Shown here one piece after another: positions 36,601 to 44,966 of a DNA stretch of 64,000 bases (the stretch's first letter is position 1; the number at the start of each line of letters is the position of its first letter). Under the pieces are notes generated by a model. It was not told the origin of the DNA. It saw only the letters and a program-made list of their open reading frames with translations, and made no database searches. Made by a program: the position numbers and the translations under genes. This stretch comes from Sva-07 sp963716095 (GTDB taxonomy: Bacteria; Actinomycetota; Acidimicrobiia; Acidimicrobiales; Ilumatobacteraceae), in contig CAVQSV010000023.1 in assembly GCA_963716095.1 (NCBI GenBank), positions 372,001 through 436,000 of the forward strand. The letters are read 5' to 3'.

Positions 36601-37432
36601 AGGTGGTGATGGTGCCGAAGCTCATGGCGCCGGTCGACGGGCGGATCGCTTCGATCGGGTCGCGGACGTCGTCGATGTAGCCCAGGGCGTACGCGCCGAC
36701 GCGGTAGCCCATCAAGCGCAACAGGTCATCGGGCAGCTCGGCTGCGACCTCCGGCGGGCACGACAGGTACTGGTTCTCCTCCTGGCGCAGCCAGCCGACG
36801 TTGTAGGTGATGTTGAGCCCCATGCGGGTCTCGTCGGAGGTGTTGGCACCGCCGCCGTGGTACACCTTGCCGGTGTAGAGCAGGCACGACCCCTTGCGCA
36901 TCGTGGCGGGCACCGTCTCGTCGACGGTGTGGGTGTGCTCGTTCGGGAGATGTTGGCTGCCGGGCATCAGCCGAGTGGCACCGTTGGCCTCGGTGAAGTC
37001 GGTGAGCGCCCAGATCGTGTTGCACTGCACGTCGTAATCGCTCGGGAACTCGAAGAAGTCGAACGCCCACTGGTCGCGGTGGATCGACTGGCCAGGCGAG
37101 TCGGGGCCGATCGAGATCACCTGGGTGAGGTGCAGCTGGAAGCTCTGTGCACGGTGCAGCAGCTTCTCGGCGACGCCGAGGATCGTCGGGTGCTGGATCA
37201 GTTCGTGGCTCGACGGCGACCTCGCGACCAGCGCGCCCGTTCGCTTGGTGTTCCGGCCCGAGAAGTCGTCGCTGCCCGGCGGCGTCGCCTCGATGTGTGG
37301 TGCCATCTCTGCGGTGATCGCATCGATCTGTTCGGCGCTGGCCAGGTCGTCGATGATCAACGCAGCGTCGCGGTCGAGCACCTCGTGGACCTCGTCGATG
37401 CTGGAAGTTGCAGGCAGGTGTACGACGCTCAT
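36599..37432 (-). CDS. Phytanoyl-CoA dioxygenase family protein (PhyH)
   Basis: Fe(II)/2-oxoglutarate oxygenase of 277 residues. His118-x-Asp120 in SIHRDQWAF and distal His192 in KVYHGGGAN make the iron triad; the Arg in ETRMGLNITYN would bind the oxoglutarate carboxylate. Members hydroxylate lipids or small metabolites; the substrate is unknown. ATG 37432 follows TACGGT by 6 bases. It is divergent from the ABC transporter operon with 71 bases between starts, which might hint at shared control. Confidence 0.87.
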   Translation of the reverse strand: MSVVHLPATSSIDEVHEVLDRDAALIIDDLASAEQIDAITAEMAPHIEATPPGSDDFSGRNTKRTGALVARSPSSHELIQHPTILGVAEKLLHRAQSFQLHLTQVISIGPDSPGQSIHRDQWAFDFFEFPSDYDVQCNTIWALTDFTEANGATRLMPGSQHLPNEHTHTVDETVPATMRKGSCLLYTGKVYHGGGANTSDETRMGLNITYNVGWLRQEENQYLSCPPEVAAELPDDLLRLMGYRVGAYALGYIDDVRDPIEAIRPSTGAMSFGTITT

Positions 37433-37438
37433 GAACCG

Positions 37439-37444
37439 ACCGTA
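37439..37444 (-). promoter_or_regulatory. -10-like box of the PhyH gene
   Basis: TACGGT on the minus strand ends 6 bases before ATG 37432. Confidence 0.5.
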
Positions 37445-37490
37445 GCGATGAAGATTCCTTCGATGAGACACGGGTCGTGATGCCAGCTGC

Positions 37491-37496
37491 GAGACT
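37491..37496 (+). promoter_or_regulatory. -10-like box of the double ABC operon
   Basis: GAGACT ends 7 bases before GTG 37504 and decides that start over the GTG at 37477. Confidence 0.4.
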
Positions 37497-37503
37497 CAAG
37501 GGC

Positions 37504-38442
37504 GTGTCGTCGATCATCGAGACCCGGGGGCTGGTCATGCAGTTCCCGTCGACTCGGGCGCTCGACTCACTCGACGTGGTCATCCCGAGTGGCGTCACCG
37601 GGCTCGTCGGTGCGAACGGCGCCGGCAAGACCACACTGATCTCGCTGGTGCTCGGCCTGCTGACGCCGACCGCCGGATCGATCTCGGTGCTCGGCCTCGA
37701 CCCGCACGAACGCGGCCCGGAGCTCCGCGCCCAGATCGGCTTCGGGCCCGAGCGCAACGTGTTCCCCGACGACCTCCGCGCCTACGACTTCGTTCGGCAC
37801 CTCGCAGAGGTCAAGGGGCTCCCGCGTGATGAGGCGCGCAGCCGCGCCAGCGACTCGCTGTACCTGGTCGGCCTCGGCGAGGAGCGTTTTCGGGCACTCG
37901 GCACGATGTCGACCGGTCAGCGCCAGCGGGTGAAGCTCGCCCAGGCGATCGCGGCCGACCCGCGGCTGATCGTGCTCGACGAGCCCACCGACGGGCTCGA
38001 TCCGGTGCAGCGCGACGAGATGCTCAACATCATCGTGCAGGTCAACCGCAACTTCGGAATCGACGTGATGCTGTCGTCGCATGTCCTCGAGGAGGTCGAG
38101 CGGGTGTGCGACCACGTGGTGGCGCTCGCCGAGGGCAAGCTCGTCGCCCAGGGCTCGATGGCCGAGCTCGCCGGCGCATCGGGCGGGATCGAGATCGAAC
38201 TCGTCGAGATCGATGACCGCCCGACCTCGATCGACGACGTCGCCGCGCAACTCGCCGCGGCCGGTGCCGGCGTGCGCCGCAACGGCACCATGTTGTCGGT
38301 GGTCGGCCTCGGAGACGACGAGCTGTTCGACCTGGCCGCTCGCACCGTCGCGCAGAGCGGAGCCCGACTTCGACGTCTCGGCCCGCATCGGCGCACGCTC
38401 GATGACATCTTCGCCGACGACGGTCCGGGCGGTGCCTCGTGA
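37504..38442 (+). CDS. ABC transporter ATP-binding protein
   Basis: ATPase of 312 residues. Walker A GANGAGKTT, signature MSTGQRQRV (TGQ rather than SGG), Walker B LIVLDEPTDG and the switch His in SSHVLEEVER are present, followed by a C-terminal domain of about 90 residues typical of ABC-2 exporters of the CcmA/NatA type. GTG 37504 gives the normal N-terminus. It overlaps the next gene by 4 bases. Works with the permease encoded by that gene. Confidence 0.9.
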   Translation: MSSIIETRGLVMQFPSTRALDSLDVVIPSGVTGLVGANGAGKTTLISLVLGLLTPTAGSISVLGLDPHERGPELRAQIGFGPERNVFPDDLRAYDFVRHLAEVKGLPRDEARSRASDSLYLVGLGEERFRALGTMSTGQRQRVKLAQAIAADPRLIVLDEPTDGLDPVQRDEMLNIIVQVNRNFGIDVMLSSHVLEEVERVCDHVVALAEGKLVAQGSMAELAGASGGIEIELVEIDDRPTSIDDVAAQLAAAGAGVRRNGTMLSVVGLGDDELFDLAARTVAQSGARLRRLGPHRRTLDDIFADDGPGGAS

Positions 38443-39320
38443 ACGTGCCGGAGCGGGGCGACGCGCAGATCGTCGAGCGTGGGTTCCAGCGCTACGAAGG
38501 ACGTCGGTCCGGCGTGCCAGGAGCGATCCGCAGCGTGAGCTGGGAGAGCATTCGCGCAACGCTCGGCCTCGGTCGGCCCGCCCGCAACAAGATCTTCCCG
38601 GTGATCTCGGTGGTGATCGCCTACCTGCCCGCAGTCGTGTTCATCGGTGTCGCCGTGCTGATCCCCGGCGACATCCTCGAACCCGAAGAGGTGGCGGACT
38701 ACCCCGGCTACTACGGATTCATCATCCTCGCGATCGTCCTGTTCACCGCGCTCGTCGCCCCCGAGGTGCTGGTGTCCGACCGGCGCAACGGAATGCTCGC
38801 GATGTATCTGTCGACGCCGCTCGATCGACGCACCTACCTGGTCGCGAAGGCGGTGGCCGTCGCTGCCATGCTCGGCCTGGTCACCCTGCTCCCACCGGTG
38901 CTGATGTTGATCGGGTACTCCGTCGAGAACTCGGGCCCCGACGGCTTGGGCGGGTGGATGCTCACCCTCGGCCGCATCGTGCTGTCCGGGATTGCGATCT
39001 CCGCCGCGCTCGCAGCGGTGTCGATGGCAGCGTCGAGCCTGACCGACCGCAAGGCGTTCGCTGCGATCGGCATCGTGCTGTTGCTGTTCGCCACACCGAT
39101 CCTCGCCGCAGCGCTCGTGGAAGGTGCCGACCTCTCGCCCTACTGGCGGCTGATCGACATCTCGACCATGCCGTTCGAGCTGGTGTTCCGCATCTTCGGC
39201 GACCCCGGCAACTTCCCCGAACTCGCCACCTGGGCCGTGCTCGCCAGCAATCTGGCGTGGACGATCGGTGGCACCGCTGTGGTGTGGCGTCGGTATTCCA
39301 CATTGGTGATCGCACGATGA
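38439..39320 (+). CDS. ABC-2 type permease
   Basis: Membrane protein of 293 residues. A basic cytoplasmic N-terminus with ERGFQRYEGRRSG precedes six hydrophobic segments, with EVLVSDRRNGMLAMYLSTPL after the second, the pattern of ABC-2 permeases such as YhfA/NatB. GTG start overlaps the upstream ATPase stop, and its own stop overlaps the second ATPase start. Substrate unknown. Confidence 0.84.
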   Translation: MNVPERGDAQIVERGFQRYEGRRSGVPGAIRSVSWESIRATLGLGRPARNKIFPVISVVIAYLPAVVFIGVAVLIPGDILEPEEVADYPGYYGFIILAIVLFTALVAPEVLVSDRRNGMLAMYLSTPLDRRTYLVAKAVAVAAMLGLVTLLPPVLMLIGYSVENSGPDGLGGWMLTLGRIVLSGIAISAALAAVSMAASSLTDRKAFAAIGIVLLLFATPILAAALVEGADLSPYWRLIDISTMPFELVFRIFGDPGNFPELATWAVLASNLAWTIGGTAVVWRRYSTLVIAR

Positions 39321-40339
39321 GCGAGCTGCCACCCCCTGGGGCCGTCCCAACCCCATCGCCGGGGGCGCTGCCGCCACCTGCTGCAGCGCCGATCGCTGCG
39401 GCGCCGATCAGCACGGTCCCACAGCACGGCATGATCGCGGTGAACGCAGTGTCGAAGTTCTTCGGTTCGGTCGTGGCGGTCAGCGACGTCAGCTTCGGCA
39501 TCGGCCAGGGCGTCACCGCACTGCTCGGCCCGAACGGCGCCGGCAAGTCGACGTTGTTCCGGATGCTGTGCGGGCTCACGCCACCGTCACGAGGGTCGGT
39601 CGACGTGTTGGGAGCGAACCCACGGACCGACCGCGATGTCCGCGGACGGGTGTCGCTCGTGCCGCAGCAGGATGCCCTGTTCGACCATCTCAGCGCCAGC
39701 GAGTTCCTCGAGCTTGCCGCTCGTACACATGGGGTCGCCGATCCCGAGGGTGCCGCGCATCGTGCGCTCGGATTCGTCGAACTCACCGACGTCGGAGCCA
39801 AGCCGGTGGGTCAGTTCTCGAAGGGGATGCGCCAGCGGGTCAAGGTGGCGGCCTCATTGGTGAACGATCCCGAGGTGCTGATCCTCGACGAGCCCCTCAC
39901 CGGTCTCGACCCGGTCCAGCGACGCCACATGATCGCGCTGTTCCATCGCCTCGGCGACGAAGGCCGGTGCGTGCTGGTGTCGAGCCACGTGCTCGACGAG
40001 GTCGCCAAGATTGGCTCGCGCGTGCTGGTGATCGCGCAAGGACGTCTGGTCGCCAGCGGCGACTACCGCGACCTTCGCGAACTGATGGACTACCGGGCCC
40101 ACCGCATCCGGCTCGGAGCTTCCGATCCCCGCAAGCTGGCCTCGGCCCTGGTCGACCGGGGGCTCGTGAGCGGTCTGTCGATCGACGACCGCAACGTGAT
40201 GGTCGACACGCTCGACGTCGACGCCTTCGGCCGACAAGTGGCTGCCCTGAGCGTGGAACTCGGCGTGCGCCTCACCGAGGTCGAACCACTCGACGACGAT
40301 CTCGAATCGGTGTTCCGCTACCTCGTGGAGGGGCGATGA
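39317..40339 (+). CDS. ABC transporter ATP-binding protein, second copy
   Basis: ATPase of 340 residues with a Pro/Ala-rich lead (about residues 1-38). Walker A GPNGAGKST, signature FSKGMRQRVK, Walker B VLILDEPLTG and SSHVLDEVAK follow. It is clearly related to the first ATPase of the operon in fold and C-terminal domain, but diverged enough not to be a recent duplicate. Overlaps both neighbours by 4 bases, so all four genes are translationally coupled. Confidence 0.9.
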   Translation: MSELPPPGAVPTPSPGALPPPAAAPIAAAPISTVPQHGMIAVNAVSKFFGSVVAVSDVSFGIGQGVTALLGPNGAGKSTLFRMLCGLTPPSRGSVDVLGANPRTDRDVRGRVSLVPQQDALFDHLSASEFLELAARTHGVADPEGAAHRALGFVELTDVGAKPVGQFSKGMRQRVKVAASLVNDPEVLILDEPLTGLDPVQRRHMIALFHRLGDEGRCVLVSSHVLDEVAKIGSRVLVIAQGRLVASGDYRDLRELMDYRAHRIRLGASDPRKLASALVDRGLVSGLSIDDRNVMVDTLDVDAFGRQVAALSVELGVRLTEVEPLDDDLESVFRYLVEGR

Positions 40340-41097
40340 GTCTGGCGGCCCCCGATCGGCAGCAGCAGCCGCAACGTCACGTCGGCGCTGGGACTTCGGT
40401 CGTGTTGTCGTACCAGGTGGTGCTCCGACAGCTGACGAGCCGATCACGGATCATCGGGCTCACCCTGTTGGCGCTCGTCGCGCCGATCTCGGGGTTCGCG
40501 CTCGGCAGCGCCGACGCATCGCTCGACGACTCGGTGCGGCTGATCGCGAGCGTCGGCCTGGGCTTGGTCCTGCCGGTGGTGGCGCTGGTGTTCGCCGGCG
40601 CAGCGATCGGCGACCTGCGCGACGACAAGACGCTCGTGTACCTCTGGCTGCGGCCGATGGATCGGTGGCCGATCGTCGTCGGCGCAGCGCTCGCCGCCGG
40701 CACGCTCGCTGCGCCGATCACGATCATCCCGATCGTTGCAGCAGCGATCCTCACCGGCGCGGGCAACGGCATCGTCGCAGGCACGCTGTTGGCCACGATC
40801 GTCGGGCTGATCGCCTACGTCGCGGTGTTCACGCTGTTCGGGGTGTGGCTGAAACGGTTCATCGTGTGGGGGCTCGCGTACATCCTGATCTGGGAGGGGT
40901 TCATCGCCCAGGCGGGCGCAGGTGTCGCACGGATCGCCCTGCGCAAGTACACGCGCTCGATCCTCGTCGACCGCACCGGTGCCGATCTCGACCTCGCCGA
41001 CTTCTCGTTGGCGATGGCCGTGATCGTTCCGATCGTCGTGGCGGTTGCCGCCCTGGCCGTGGCGTCGTGGCGCCTCGGCAGCCAGGACATCGACTGA
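40336..41097 (+). CDS. ABC-2 type permease, second copy
   Basis: Membrane protein of 253 residues with about six hydrophobic segments and DDKTLVYLWLRPMDRWPIVVG after the second pair, again the ABC-2 layout. Last gene of the four-gene unit. The alternating ATPase-permease-ATPase-permease order suggests either a four-subunit heteromeric exporter or two exporters made in equal amounts. Confidence 0.82.
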   Translation: MSLAAPDRQQQPQRHVGAGTSVVLSYQVVLRQLTSRSRIIGLTLLALVAPISGFALGSADASLDDSVRLIASVGLGLVLPVVALVFAGAAIGDLRDDKTLVYLWLRPMDRWPIVVGAALAAGTLAAPITIIPIVAAAILTGAGNGIVAGTLLATIVGLIAYVAVFTLFGVWLKRFIVWGLAYILIWEGFIAQAGAGVARIALRKYTRSILVDRTGADLDLADFSLAMAVIVPIVVAVAALAVASWRLGSQDID

Positions 41098-41266
41098 GCT
41101 GCAGCCGGGTGCTGCGCCGTGGCGGGCCTAACGTGACGGGATGACGCGACCGCTGCGGATCGGCCACATCGCGTCTCGAGCAGTTCGCGATCCGACGACA
41201 TGGTGGCAGCAGTCGCCCGCTACGACGGGCTCGCCGGTGCGTAGCATGCCACCAGGAGGCGACGAC

Positions 41267-41425
41267 GTGGCATCGCAGGAACTGACCGAGACCCCCGACG
41301 CCAAACGCACACGGTGGTGGATGTTTCTGCGTTGGTCGATGCCGCCCTACCGGGGCCGTCGCGACCGGCTCTCAGCGGAAGCTCAGGGGCAAGCGGCCAA
41401 CTACAACATGCGCGCCGGGCACTGA
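41267..41425 (+). CDS. Small basic protein, 52 residues
   Basis: Begins VASQELTETPDAKRTRWWMF (translated from GTG). A near-perfect AGGAGG lies 7 bases upstream, the strongest Shine-Dalgarno in this part of the window, which is why GTG 41267 is chosen although the open frame starts earlier. The sequence is basic with three Trp residues, without a membrane helix. Not recognised. It lies 169 bases after the ABC operon and converges with the VOC gene. The gap before it shows nothing else. Confidence 0.55.
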   Translation: MASQELTETPDAKRTRWWMFLRWSMPPYRGRRDRLSAEAQGQAANYNMRAGH

Positions 41426-41447
41426 CGACTCCGGACGCCGGCTTGCG

Positions 41448-41807
41448 TCAGTGGGTCGCGACGCAGAATTCGTTGCCCTCCGGATCGGCGAGCGTGGTCC
41501 ACACCATGCCGTACTCGTGCATCTCGTGCACGACGGTGGCGCCGAGCCCGACGAGTCGTTCGACTTCGGCAGCCCGATCGTCGGCGTTCATGTCGAGATG
41601 GACCCGGTTCTTCGCCGTCTTGCCCTCGGGGACCTGGATGAACATCATCAGCGGGTCGGCGCCTTCGCCGGGAATGCGTGCGAAGAACTCGCTCGCGGCC
41701 ATCTCGCCCTGATCGTCGACCGGTCGGCCGACCGCTGCCGACCAGAACCCGGCCAAGGTGAGGGCGTTGGAACAGTCGAAGGTGATGGCGGCGACGTGCA
41801 AGCTCAT
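41448..41807 (-). CDS. VOC (glyoxalase/dioxygenase fold) protein
   Basis: Protein of 119 residues with the paired beta-alpha-beta-beta-beta repeats of the VOC superfamily: ITFDCSNALTLAGFWSAAVG at the first strand-helix, VHLDMNADDRAAEVERL in the second half, and TTLADPEGNEFCV at the end, with His and Glu at metal-ligand positions. It resembles the glyoxalase-like group common in actinobacteria; the reaction is unknown. AAGACT lies 6 bases before ATG. Confidence 0.82.
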   Translation of the reverse strand: MSLHVAAITFDCSNALTLAGFWSAAVGRPVDDQGEMAASEFFARIPGEGADPLMMFIQVPEGKTAKNRVHLDMNADDRAAEVERLVGLGATVVHEMHEYGMVWTTLADPEGNEFCVATH

Positions 41808-41813
41808 CGCACA

Positions 41814-41819
41814 AGTCTT
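41814..41819 (-). promoter_or_regulatory. -10-like box of the VOC gene
   Basis: AAGACT on the minus strand ends 6 bases before ATG 41807, same as the LAL regulator box. Confidence 0.4.
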
Positions 41820-41866
41820 GCACGCTCGCACGGCGCCGTTGACTGGTCGCTCCGACCAGTCCAAGC

Positions 41867-41967
41867 GATGAGCGAAGTGGCCGCATTGGGTCCGTTCGCT
41901 CATCACCCGGGGGCTCGAGAGGAGAGCGATGAGCGAAGTGGCCGCATCTGGTGCCTCCGCTCATCGC
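41867..41967. repeat. Family C hairpins, tandem copies 3 and 4
   Basis: Copy 3 (41867-41904) has arms GATGAGCGAA and TTCGCTCATC; copy 4 (41926-41967) has GCGATGAGCG and CGCTCATCGC. Both loops begin AGTGGCCGCAT or similar, showing recent duplication. An extra hairpin ACTGGTCG/CGACCAGT lies at 41842-41860. Confidence 0.82.
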
Positions 41968-41988
41968 CGACGGTGGGTCGGCGCAACG

Positions 41989-43215
41989 TCAGGCGGCGGC
42001 GCGGGTCTTGCGGAGGATCGGGTCGGCGACGCCGAGCGTCTTGTCGGCGAGCGACAGCACCCGACCGGCCGCGCCAGGTGTGGTGTTGTCGACCAGGTTG
42101 CCCATCACGGCAAGGGTGATGTTGGCAATGGCGTTGGTGCTCACCGACAGCCGAAGGCCGGGCTTGAGGATCCACGGGTGGCCGATCAGGAACGAGAATC
42201 GACGACCGGTGCGCAGGAACGCATCGAAGCGCTCGCCGACCAGCTGGTCGTAGCGGGCCGGGGCGGTCGCCGGGTCGTCGAGGAACAGGTCGGCGGCGAG
42301 CATCCCCGATTCGAGGCCGTAGTCGATGCCTTCGCCGTTCATCGGGTTGACGAGTCCGGCGGCGTCGCCGATCGCCACCCAACCGTCGCCGTGGCGTCGT
42401 TGCGTGGACATCGGCAGGCGCCAGGCGCGGGGCCGCTCGAGGTTCGGGCCGAGATCCCAGTCGTCGCGCACCAGGTGGCGATACGACTCGAGCAGCGTGT
42501 TCAGGTTGAGCTTCTTGAAGCCCTTCATGGTCGACAACGCGCCGACACCGATGTTGACGGTGCCGTCACCTGCCGGGAACATCCAGCCGTAGCCGGGGAT
42601 GGCGGTGCCGTTCTCGTCCTTGAGCGACAGACACGCTTCGAGGTGGACGTCGGTGTGGCGGGGCGTGGCAGCGTAGGTGCGGATGGCGAGCCCGAACGGC
42701 TCGTCGGGCACCCGGTCGGCGCCGAGCTTGCGAGCGACCGCGCCCTGTGCGCCGGCGGCGATCACCGTGAGGCCGGCATCGAATCGTTCGCCGTTGGCTT
42801 CGACACCGGTGACGCGGCCATCGTCGTCGATCACCGGTGTGGCCTCGGTCTCGAATCTGATCTCGGCTCCGGACTCGACGGCGGCGTCCATCAGAGCAGC
42901 GTCGAGTCGGCGTCGGGGCCACACCGCACCGTGGTTCGGGAACCGATCGGTGGTCGGCCAGTCGAGTTCGCGCACCTGCTTGCCGGCGATCATCCGCAGG
43001 CCGCGAATCTGATGAGCGTCGTCGAGCGGAATCTTCAGCTCGTTCAGTGCGCCGACGGCTCGTGGGGTGAGGCCGTCGCCGCACACCTTGTCACGGCCAT
43101 GGGCACCCTTCTCGAAGACGATGACGTTGGCGCCCGATCGGGCCGCCTGGATCGCCGTCGCTGCGCCGGCTGGACCGGCACCGATCACGGCAATGTCGAC
43201 GTGTTGCGTACTCAC
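41989..43215 (-). CDS. Geranylgeranyl reductase family FAD-dependent oxidoreductase
   Basis: Flavoprotein of 408 residues. VDIAVIGAGPAGAATAIQAA is the N-terminal FAD fold, DKVCGDGLTPRAVGAL the family substrate-loop signature, GYGWMFPAGDGTVNIGVG and WVAIGDAAGLVNPMNGEGI the C-terminal FAD contact. Relatives reduce geranylgeranyl groups of chlorophyll, archaeal lipids or menaquinone side chains; in actinobacteria reduction of menaquinone isoprenyl units is a likely job (inference). GTG 43215 sits right before the FAD fold; the longer open frame upstream is not coding. Confidence 0.9.
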   Translation of the reverse strand: MSTQHVDIAVIGAGPAGAATAIQAARSGANVIVFEKGAHGRDKVCGDGLTPRAVGALNELKIPLDDAHQIRGLRMIAGKQVRELDWPTTDRFPNHGAVWPRRRLDAALMDAAVESGAEIRFETEATPVIDDDGRVTGVEANGERFDAGLTVIAAGAQGAVARKLGADRVPDEPFGLAIRTYAATPRHTDVHLEACLSLKDENGTAIPGYGWMFPAGDGTVNIGVGALSTMKGFKKLNLNTLLESYRHLVRDDWDLGPNLERPRAWRLPMSTQRRHGDGWVAIGDAAGLVNPMNGEGIDYGLESGMLAADLFLDDPATAPARYDQLVGERFDAFLRTGRRFSFLIGHPWILKPGLRLSVSTNAIANITLAVMGNLVDNTTPGAAGRVLSLADKTLGVADPILRKTRAAA

Positions 43216-43222
43216 GGACTCA

Positions 43223-43228
43223 ACGCTG
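43223..43228 (-). promoter_or_regulatory. -10-like box of the geranylgeranyl-reductase-like gene
   Basis: CAGCGT on the minus strand ends 7 bases before GTG 43215; weak match. Confidence 0.3.
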
Positions 43229-43297
43229 CCGGAAGTCCGGCCGAAAAGCACCGTCGAGCGCCCGAAGTCACCATCCACGATCCCCACCTCCCGTCCC

Positions 43298-43347
43298 GTT
43301 CGTGTTGCAGTTCCGATGAGCCGTTCCGTCCGAAGCGTCACGTGAAC
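43298..43347. repeat. Family B palindrome, copy 5 (degenerate)
   Basis: Begins GTTCGTGTTGCAG and ends CGTCACGTGAAC, with a GATGAGCCGTTCCGTC centre. Sits in the divergent gap between the flavoprotein and sigma-factor genes. Confidence 0.65.
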
Positions 43348-43395
43348 GCGAGGTGGCGGTGAAGTGGGGGTGTCGGAGTTCGGGGGTGGCGAACG

Positions 43396-43944
43396 ATGAT
43401 GGAGGTGATGGGGACACCGGCGCCGACCACCGATCACAGCGCGACGCTGTTGGCGATCTACGACCATGCCGTCGGTGAGGTGTTCGCCTACCTGCGTGCC
43501 CGCTGCGGCAACCGGGCGATCGCCGAGGACCTCACCGCCGACACCTTCCTCGCCGCCGTCGGCCAGATCCGCAAGGGTGGAGTCGACGACGTGACCGTCG
43601 CGTGGCTGATCGGCATCGCCCGCCACAAGCTGCTCGACGAATGGCGACGCGCCGCCCGACGTCCCCGACCAGCACCACTCGATCATGCCGATCCCCCAGA
43701 GCACGCCCTCGACGGCAACGACGTGTGGGACGCCGTCATCGATCAGCACCTGGTCGGCGACGTGATGGCGGAACTCGGTCCGCATCACCGGTCGGCACTC
43801 GCGCTGCGCTACTTCGACGGACTGTCGGTTCCCGACGTCGCCAACCATCTCGGGCGCACGGTCGAGGCCACCGAGACCCTGCTCGTGCGGGCCCGTCGCA
43901 GATTCCGATCCGTGTACGAACAACAGCAGGGAGGTGTGTCATGA
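43396..43944 (+). CDS. ECF RNA polymerase sigma factor
   Basis: Sigma-70 family factor of 182 residues with only regions 2 and 4. Region 2 includes VFAYLRARCGNRAIAEDLTA and WLIGIARHKLLDEWR; region 4 has LALRYFDGLSVPDVANHLG and TVEATETLLVRARRRF. ATG at 43396 is the upstream choice; the Met at codon 5 could also serve. The stop overlaps the next gene (ATGA). Partnered with a VOC protein that carries a short anti-sigma-like lead, not with a classical membrane anti-sigma factor. Confidence 0.9.
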   Translation: MMEVMGTPAPTTDHSATLLAIYDHAVGEVFAYLRARCGNRAIAEDLTADTFLAAVGQIRKGGVDDVTVAWLIGIARHKLLDEWRRAARRPRPAPLDHADPPEHALDGNDVWDAVIDQHLVGDVMAELGPHHRSALALRYFDGLSVPDVANHLGRTVEATETLLVRARRRFRSVYEQQQGGVS

Positions 43945-44900
43945 CCGATCCCGTCGACCCCTTCGAGCAGATGTCACCAGTCGGCGGCGAGCCGATCGAT
44001 CCGGTGTTCGCCAGCCGACTGAAGGCGCGGGTGCAACGCGCCCTCGGTGCGCCACCCGACCGCATCACGATCGATCTGCCCGCCCGCACGCCCGCCGACA
44101 ACACAACCCGCCCAGACAGGAGCACCACCATGAACCAGGTCATCACGCCCTACCTCTGCGTCCACGACGCAAACGCAGCCCTCGATTGGTATCGAGAGTT
44201 CTTCGGTGCCTCGGTCGGCAACGTCATCCCGTGGGAAGGGCGCGTCGGTCACGCAGAGCTCGACGTGTCCGGTGCAGTGTTCTACCTCAGCGACGAGGCA
44301 CCGCAGTTGGGTGTCGTGGCACCATCCCGCGACGGTTCGCAGAGCTCGGTGAGTGTGGTCATCCAGGTCGCTGCCGTCGAAGAGTTCGTCGAGCGCGCCG
44401 AGCGCGGAGGTGCGGTCGTGCAGCGGCCGATCGAGGAGGGCCACGGCACTCGCAGCGCCTGGATCGTCGACCCGTTCGGCCATCGCTGGAACGTCGGCAC
44501 ACCCGTCTACGACGCCGAGCAGATTGCCTCGCGTGTGGCGCCGTCCGAGCCGTACTACATGACCTTGACCACCGCTGACGTCGAACTCGGCGCCGCCTTC
44601 TATGGCGCTGTGCTCGGCTGGGAGTTCGTCGACCAGGGCAACGGCGGGCGTCATGTCGCCAACACCGAGATGCCGATCGGGTTGCGCGCCACCGAGAACC
44701 CGCACGGCGACACCGCTCCCGGCGAGATCCAGATGTGGTTCACCGTGCGCGACTTCGACGACGCCGTCGAACGGGTCCGCGTCGCCGGCGGCACCATCGT
44801 GGAATTGAATGCCTGGGACTCGGGACGCGAGGCGATCTGCGAGGACGACCAAGGCGTCACGTTCAAACTCAGCGAACCGGCACCCGGCTACGACCGCTGA
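43941..44900 (+). CDS. Double VOC-domain protein with N-terminal sigma-associated lead
   Basis: Protein of 319 residues: lead of 63 residues with PIDPVFASRLKARVQRALG, then two VOC domains (about 64-185 and 190-316; TPYLCVHDANAALDWYREFF and YMTLTTADVELGAAFYGAVL). The first residues overlap the sigma stop, so both are coupled. A second start, ATG 44130, has AGGAG 7 bases upstream and would give just the VOC domains. The pairing with an ECF factor suggests that the product acts in or senses the same stress; antibiotic or electrophile binding is a family-level guess. Confidence 0.85.
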   Translation: MTDPVDPFEQMSPVGGEPIDPVFASRLKARVQRALGAPPDRITIDLPARTPADNTTRPDRSTTMNQVITPYLCVHDANAALDWYREFFGASVGNVIPWEGRVGHAELDVSGAVFYLSDEAPQLGVVAPSRDGSQSSVSVVIQVAAVEEFVERAERGGAVVQRPIEEGHGTRSAWIVDPFGHRWNVGTPVYDAEQIASRVAPSEPYYMTLTTADVELGAAFYGAVLGWEFVDQGNGGRHVANTEMPIGLRATENPHGDTAPGEIQMWFTVRDFDDAVERVRVAGGTIVELNAWDSGREAICEDDQGVTFKLSEPAPGYDR

Positions 44901-44954
44901 TCGTCGATTGGAGTCGGCCCTGGGCTGGCGTCGCCCGGAGCGATGGCGGACGCG

Positions 44955-44960
44955 TAGCGT
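44955..44960 (+). promoter_or_regulatory. -10-like box of the CmcJ/NvfI-like gene
   Basis: TAGCGT ends 6 bases before ATG 44967; same box as the FabH-like gene. Confidence 0.5.
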
Positions 44961-44966
44961 TGGGTC

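Noticed and set aside
43216..43923. N-terminal extension of the geranylgeranyl-reductase-like protein to 644 residues
   Set aside because: The extension is antisense to the ECF sigma gene and contains a family B repeat; the FAD fold starts directly after GTG 43215.
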